This document shows positions 59,155 through 64,000 of a stretch of 64,000 nucleotides of DNA, piece by piece. Numbering within the stretch: position 1 is the first letter of the stretch; every line of letters starts with the position of its first letter. The stretch covers positions 62,001 through 126,000 of the forward strand of contig CALNWN010000002.1 in NCBI GenBank assembly GCA_940746715.1, read 5' to 3'. The stretch comes from an uncultured Paraburkholderia sp. (GTDB lineage: Bacteria > Pseudomonadota > Gammaproteobacteria > Burkholderiales > Burkholderiaceae). The translations under genes and the position numbers were made by a program. Below the pieces are notes generated by a model. The model was not told the origin of the DNA. It was given only the letters and a program-made list of their open reading frames with translations, and searched no databases.

Positions 59155-60621
59155 GCGCACTCGTCATCATTGCAGCGATCACGCTGTTTGCGCTCTTTCT
59201 CGGCGTCCGCGCGAAGCATGGCCACGACATGAGCCTCGAACAGTGGACCGTGGGCGGCCGCAGCTTCGGGACCGCCTTCGTGTTCCTGCTCATGGCCGGC
59301 GAGATTTACACGACGTTCACGTTCCTCGGCGGCAGCGGCTTTGCGTACGGCAAAGGCGCGGCCGTCTACTACATCCTCGCGTACGGCACGCTCGCATACA
59401 TTCTGTCGTACTGGATGCTGCCGCCCATCTGGCGTTTTGCGAAACAGCAGCGTCTCGTGTCGCAGCCGCATTTCTTTACCCGCAAATACGACAGCCCGGC
59501 GCTTGGCACGCTCGTCGCGCTGGTCGGCGTGGCCGCTGATTCCATACCTCGTGCTGCAGTTGAAGGGCCTCGGCATTATTGTCGCGACGGCTTCGTATGG
59601 CGCGATCTCGTCGACGGCCGCCATCTGGATCGGCGCCGCGGTCGTGACCGCGTACGTGATCGTCTCGGGCGTGCGCGGCGCCGCATGGAACTCGGTCGTC
59701 AAAGACCTTCTGATTCTGGCGATCGTCCTGTTCCTCGGGATCTATCTGCCGCTGCACTACTACGGCGGCTTGGGCGAGATGTTCCATGCCATCGACGCGG
59801 CCCGTCCCGGCTTCCTGACGTTCCCGGCGAAAGGCTCGAGCGTGACGTGGTTCCAGTCCACCGTGCTGCTCACGGCGCTCGGCTTTTTCATGTGGCCGCA
59901 CACGTTCGGCTCGATCTTCACCGCGAAAGACGAGCGCATCTTCCGCCGCAACGCGATGGTGCTGCCGCTCTACCAACTGATTCTGCTGTTCGTGTTTTTC
60001 GTGGGCTTTGCGGCGACGCTGAAGGTGCCGGGGCTGAAAGGCGGCGACATCGACCTGTCGCTGTTCCGTCTTTCCTTGCAGACCTTCGACCCGTAGTTCG
60101 TCGGCGTGATCGGCGCGGCCGGCATTCTGACCGCGCTGGTGCCGGGCTCGATGATCCTCACGTCGGCATCCACGCTGCTCGCGAACGACGTGTATCGCGG
60201 CATGGTGAACCGCAATGCGTCCGACGCCGCGGTCGCCAATCTGGCGCGCATTCTCGTCCCGGTCGTCGCGCTGGTGGCGGTCGCCTTTACGCTGCACGGC
60301 GGCGAAACCATCGTGGCCTTGCTGCTGATGGGCTACAGCTTCGTCACACAGCTGTTTCCGGCCGTCGTCTGCAGCCTGTTTCCGCGCAATCGGGCCACGA
60401 AGCAAGGGGCGTTTTGCGGAATCGTCGCGGGCGTCGCGGTGGTGACGATCACCACGACGATGCATCTGACGATCGGCCAGTTGATGCCGTTCCTGCCCGA
60501 CGCGCTCAAGGACGTGAACATCGGCTTTGTCGCGCTGGCGGTCAATATCATCGTCTTTATTATCGTCAGTGCAATGACGCAAAGCGGGCGCGTCGGCCAC
60601 AGGCACGCATCGGCGCATTGA
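59151..60621 (+). pseudogene. Sodium:solute symporter (SSS family), one frameshift and a TAG
   Basis: A Na+-coupled carrier with about 13 membrane segments. ATG 59151 overlaps the DUF3311 stop. First frame: ALVIIAAITLFALFLGVRAK, TVGGRSFGTAFVFLLMAGEI and YTTFTFLGGSGFAYGKGAAV. Near 59540 the frame shifts before LIPYLVLQLKGLGIIVATAS and KDERIFRRNAMVLPLYQLIL. TAG 60094-60096 follows LQTFDP; TGG to TAG fits, since the next residues FVGVIGAAGILTALVPGSMI continue in frame. End: LMGYSFVTQLFPAVVCSLFP and TGA 60619-60621, followed by a terminator. Substrate unknown, a carboxylate or amino acid by family. Confidence 0.87.
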
Positions 60622-60658
60622 CCGCCCTGCTCCAGCGCTCCCGCTGCTCCCAGCAAGA

Positions 60659-60688
60659 AGCCGTCGCCCCGAGCGACGGCTTTTTTTT
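60659..60688 (+). terminator. Rho-independent terminator of the symporter operon
   Basis: A perfect nine-base stem AGCCGTCGC / GCGACGGCT with a five-base loop is followed by a run of eight T. It lies 38 bases after the symporter stop. Confidence 0.9.
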
Positions 60689-60905
60689 CGCGCGCACAAG
60701 GCCCAACGTCAAAACTACACGCACGTGAAAAAACGCCCACACCGCGAAACGCGAACGCAGAGGTTGTAACTAGCCGTAAGGCGCGTAACACATTAGCGTG
60801 AAGGCGGCCTTGGCTTCCACGTGCCGGGCACACGGCTTGCTGTTTTATGGCCCTGTGTTTCCGCCGCACTGCACAAGTGCAAAAACGCGTCCTTTGGGGG
60901 CCACC

Positions 60906-62496
60906 TTGCCGCTTAACGTTCTTCTTGTCGCTTCCGAAGCCCTTCCTCTCGCCAAAACCGGCGGACTCGGCGACATGGTCAGCGCCTATGCCGCGGCCTT
61001 GCACGATGCCGGCGTCGACGTCTCTATCCTGATGCCCGCGTATCCGGCGGCGCTCGCGCGCCGTCGACGTCACGCCGGTGGCGCGCATGACCGGCCTGCC
61101 GGGCGGCGACGCACGTCTGTTGCGCGCGCATGCCGGACAGCGGCGTGACGGTGCTGCTGCTGCAAATGGACCACCTGTTTGCGCGCGAAGGCTTGTACCG
61201 CGACCCGCAAGGACGCGACTACCTCGATAACCTGACGCGCTTCGCCTCGCTAGCGGCAGCCGCCGCCCGGGTGGCGCGCGGCGTTCGCAATCTGAAACGC
61301 CCCGACGTCGTGCACGCGCACGATTGGCATGGGGGTCTCACGCCGCTCTATATGCGTCTCGCGGGCGTGGCCGCAAAAAGCGTCTTCACGATTCACAACC
61401 TGGCCTTCCAGGGCAATCATCCGCTGGCCATGGGCGGGCTGGATCGGCGTGCCGCCGGAGTTGCTCGTGCCCGCGCTGACCGACGAACGCAGCATCGAAT
61501 ATTACGGATTCCTTGCATGATAAAGACGGGTATCGTGCACGCGGACCGCGTCACGACCGTCAGCCAGCGCTATGCGCGCGAAATTCTCACGCCCCGCTTC
61601 GGTCACGGAATGGAAGGCGTGCTGCAGGCGCAGGCGGCCAAGCTTTCGGGGATCGTCAATGGAATCGACACGTCCATGTGGAATCCGGCTGCCGACGCCT
61701 ACATCGCCCGCCCGTATTCGCTCGACGACACGGCCGGCAAGCAGGCCTGCAAGCGCGACTTGCAACAGGCGTTCAGCTTGACGCGCGACCCGTTTGCGCC
61801 GCTTGTCGCGATCGGCAGCCGGCTGACACAGCAGAAACTCGCGGACGTGGTGGCACGCGCACTGCCCGTCCTGCTCGAGCAGCATCCGCGTTTGCAGTTC
61901 GCGATTCTCGGCCAGGGCGAGCGGGCGCTCGAAGAGGCGCTGCAGGAACTGGCCGCGGCGTGGCCGGGCCGCGTGGGCGTGCAGATCGGTTACGACGAGC
62001 GGCGCGCATATGCTGCATGCCGGCGCCGATATTCTGCTGCACGGCAGCCGCTTCGAGCCTTGCGGACTCACGCAACTCTATGCCATGCGTTACGGCACGA
62101 TTCCCGTGGCTTCGCGCGTGGGCGGCCGCAGATACGATTGTCGATTACGCGCCGGATCAGGCACGCGACGAAGACTGCGCGACCGGCTTCCTGTTCGATG
62201 GAGAAGACGTGCATGACGTCGCGCATGCCGTGGGCCGCACGTTGGCCGCATTCGTGCGGCCGTCGTCGTGGCATGCGTTGCAGCGCAATGCGATGAGCCG
62301 CGATTCGAGCTGGGACGTGTCGACGTCGAACTATCTCGCACTCTACGCGGATCTCGTCGATGCACGTCCCGCACTGCGCGACACGCGGGTTCGCAAGACG
62401 CATGGCCGTTCGAGAACCGCAGCAGCCGGCGCGCGCCAGGCTCGGCGGGATGAGGCATTCAACGCGGGCGTCGGCGAGATGGTGCTGAGCGCGTAG
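60906..62496 (+). pseudogene. glgA: Glycogen synthase GlgA with about six frameshifts
   Basis: ADP-glucose:glucan transferase (GT5). The likely start is TTG 60906 (LPLNVLLVASEALPLAKTGG, containing the ADP-glucose KTGGLGD motif). Frame changes occur near 61060, 61128, 61437, 61510, 62012 and 62128. The blocks recovered in order are [142 protein letters not shown] and [20 protein letters not shown]. No stretch longer than about 200 residues is intact, so the enzyme is dead. With glgX also broken, glycogen metabolism is probably lost. Confidence 0.87.
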
Positions 62497-62538
62497 CCGC
62501 CAGCATGGCGCTACGCAGCGCTCGCGCGCGCTCGTGCC

Positions 62539-63684
62539 TCAGGACGCGCGCGAGACAAACGCGTCGTCCTTACCGCTGCGCTTGACCTCGTACATTGCCG
62601 CGTCGGCGGCAGCCACGAGGCGGCGATAGTCGTCGACGGGATCCGGATAGCTGGCGATGCCAATGCTCGCGCGAACCATGCTCATGCCCATCTGCTCGTC
62701 CGTGCGCACCACGCAGCCAATCAGGCGTTGCGCGATGTGACGCAGTTCTTCCTGCGCGGAGAACTGGCGAACGAGCACCGCGAATTCATCGTCGCCTATT
62801 CGCGCGACGACGTCGTCTCTGCGCACCGATTCGCGAAAGCGCTTTGAAACCTCGATGAGAAACTCGTCGCCGACGCGGTGGCCGAGCGAATCGTTGACCT
62901 GTTTGAAGCCGTCGAGGTCCATATACAGCACGGCGATCTTCCCTGCGCCCGCGTCGCTCGACGCCTGCATGGCTGCCTCCTCCAGCGCGGCCACGAGCTT
63001 GCGCCGATTGGCGAGGCCCGTCATCGGATCGTGCAGCGCGGCGTGCTCGAATTCGTGCGACTGGCCGGCCAGCTGCCGGTTGCGCTTCGCATACATGCCG
63101 AGCGCCGTGATCAGCATGCAGAACAATAGCGCCGCGATTGCGATAAGCATGCGCGAGACGAGCGTGATCCGCTTGCGCATGTCGGCGCTGTGCGCATCGC
63201 GCTGCGCGTGCCAGTAGGACGACGCGCTGCCGAGCAACGCGTCCATTTGCGCGAGCGTGGCGTCGGGCAACAGCACGGACGATGGAATACGCGGCGCGCC
63301 GACGGGACTGGCATTCACCAGCGCGGCGAGCGAGGCGAGGCGCCGCGTCAGTTCGGCGCGCGCCTCGCGGTAGCTGTTCGCCGCGGCGTCGTGCGCGCCC
63401 GGCACTTCGTCCCATACGCCCACCCGCGTGCGCGCCGTCTGCGCGTGCTCGACGGCCTCGAGCACGAGGCCTGCGTATTCCTGTTTGACCTGATCGGAAA
63501 ACACGGTTCTGATCTGCGTGGCCAGATACAACAAGCCGATCAGCAGGCACAGCAGCGACGCCACGGCGACGGTGGCTGAACCGGGGGGCGTGAGCCACCA
63601 GCCGCCTGCGCGCAGGCGGCCCGGGCGCCAGGCGAAGAGCGGCTCAGGGATGCGAGTAGAGGTCTTGCTGGCTTCCGCTGCCAT
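62539..63684 (-). CDS. Membrane GGDEF-domain protein with an altered GDDEF signature
   Basis: 381 residues. Two membrane segments, near residues 37-57 (ATVAVASLLCLLIGLLYLAT) and 175-197 (LIAIAALLFCMLITALGMYA), flank a periplasmic helical sensor region. The GGDEF domain starts at HDPMTGLANRRKLVAALEEA and has the metal site LYMDLDGFKQVNDSLGHRVG. The signature reads VVARIGDDEFAVLV, with Asp in place of the second Gly. The inhibitory-site RxxD (RRDD) precedes it. Activity as a diguanylate cyclase is doubtful because that Gly contacts the nucleotide. A GGC to GAC transition would explain the change. No frameshift. Start ATG 63684 overlaps the 3' end of the upstream gene by 41 bases. Confidence 0.85.
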   Translation of the reverse strand: MAAEASKTSTRIPEPLFAWRPGRLRAGGWWLTPPGSATVAVASLLCLLIGLLYLATQIRTVFSDQVKQEYAGLVLEAVEHAQTARTRVGVWDEVPGAHDAAANSYREARAELTRRLASLAALVNASPVGAPRIPSSVLLPDATLAQMDALLGSASSYWHAQRDAHSADMRKRITLVSRMLIAIAALLFCMLITALGMYAKRNRQLAGQSHEFEHAALHDPMTGLANRRKLVAALEEAAMQASSDAGAGKIAVLYMDLDGFKQVNDSLGHRVGDEFLIEVSKRFRESVRRDDVVARIGDDEFAVLVRQFSAQEELRHIAQRLIGCVVRTDEQMGMSMVRASIGIASYPDPVDDYRRLVAAADAAMYEVKRSGKDDAFVSRAS

Positions 63685-64000
63685 GTTGTCGATAGCTCAC
63701 GCGTCGAAAGAACGAACCCATTCGTGCAAAGAGATTGCTTTTCCGCCGCGGGCTCGACGCTGACGCGCGTCGTTCCTGCTGGGCGTATCTCGCTTCGCGT
63801 GCGGGGCGCGCGGATGCGAGCTGCGGCGCCGCTGCTTCGGTAGCGCGAGCGACGGTCGGCACGGCGCGCGGCGAGACGGCCGCTGCCGCCGCTGATCTCG
63901 AGGGTCCGTCGGCGGCATTGTCGGCGAGCACTTCTTCTTCCTCGTTGGGACGTGTGATCTGCCCGGTCCATGTCGACGGCTTGCGGCTCTCGTCAACGGA
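63644..64000 (-). CDS. C-terminal part of an unidentified protein, running off the right edge
   Basis: An open frame enters from the right edge (SVDESRKPSTWTGQITRPNE), continues through an acidic then Ala/Ser-rich region (DNAADGPSRSAAAAAVSPRA) and ends with a basic tail RRKSNLFARMGSFFRRVSYR before TGA 63644-63646. It overlaps the GGDEF gene start by 41 bases, suggesting an operon. No domain is recognisable in the visible 118 residues. Confidence 0.5.
   Translation of the reverse strand, partial: SVDESRKPSTWTGQITRPNEEEEVLADNAADGPSRSAAAAAVSPRAVPTVARATEAAAPQLASARPAREARYAQQERRASASSPRRKSNLFARMGSFFRRVSYRQHGSGSQQDLYSHP

Noticed and set aside
866..60096. TAG might be a reassigned sense codon, because 11 of 17 internal stops are TAG.
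   Set aside because: TAG also serves as the natural terminator of several intact genes (for example at 21876, 25417 and 30286), internal TAA and TGA occur too, and most affected genes have indels as well. CAG or TGG to TAG mutation is simpler.
1..64000. CRISPR arrays, tRNA or rRNA genes and riboswitches.
   Set aside because: No spaced direct repeats, cloverleaf-like sequences or rRNA signatures were noticed on either strand when reading the window; a covariance-model scan could not be run.

Overview
The window looks like a chromosomal segment of a GC-rich betaproteobacterium of the Burkholderia/Paraburkholderia/Caballeronia group. The basis is gene content and synteny: a bce-type exopolysaccharide cluster, a Gram-negative porin, a CobS/CobT-like pair, PaoABC, phosphoketolase with acetate kinase, and several small Burkholderia-type proteins. 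No tRNA, rRNA, CRISPR array, transposase or prophage gene was seen. The striking property is decay: more than half of the recognisable genes carry frameshifts, in-frame stops, truncations or deletion fusions. Genomes eroded this way are known from host-restricted Burkholderia such as the leaf-nodule symbionts. That assignment is an inference, and an error-rich assembly must be excluded, especially for the single-base indels.

Layout. 1-5.5 kb: exopolysaccharide export genes on the minus strand (tyrosine kinase with an internal TAG, intact phosphatase, intact outer-membrane exporter, truncated priming glycosyltransferase), divergent from a frameshifted GlxA/AraC-type regulator. 6.5-9.8 kb: sulfonate-binding protein, SBP56/methanethiol oxidase and a membrane protein. 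9.9-14.7 kb: broken DUF2795 protein, mutarotase, a phospholipase D/EEP deletion fusion and a broken coiled-coil gene. 15.0-18.9 kb: a largely intact signalling operon (histidine kinase, broken CheY-like protein, CheC, REC-HD-GYP). 18.9-25.8 kb: mostly broken small genes, a UdgX-type uracil-DNA glycosylase, YceH, intact DadA and a BON protein. 25.8-32.1 kb: intact ackA, xfp and gnd-like genes with an ankyrin protein and a HAD hydrolase. 32.3-38.8 kb: two deletion scars (MFS/FAD reductase; AI-2E transporter), glgX remnant, PRC-barrel protein. 38.9-42.7 kb: a wholly inactivated paoCBA operon. 42.9-48.5 kb: SDR, response regulator, a broken DNA ligase/exonuclease pair and a YihY protein. 48.6-54.6 kb: zapE and tkt fused tail to tail by a deletion, cupin, small proteins, broken porin. 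54.8-64 kb: CobS/CobT-like pair, MarC, DUF3311 plus sodium:solute symporter, glgA remnant, a diguanylate-cyclase-like protein and a partial gene at the right edge.

How the genes work together. The intact core suggests retained phosphoketolase flux (Xfp to acetyl phosphate, AckA to ATP and acetate), 6-phosphogluconate oxidation, D-amino-acid oxidation and two-component/c-di-GMP-type signalling. Glycogen turnover (glgX, glgA), aldehyde oxidation (paoABC), this transketolase copy, DNA end repair (ligase/exonuclease) and exopolysaccharide export appear lost or impaired. Seventeen in-frame stops were found, most explicable as one G:C to A:T transition (CAG, CAA, CGA or TGG to a stop). This is the mutation bias expected of relaxed selection.
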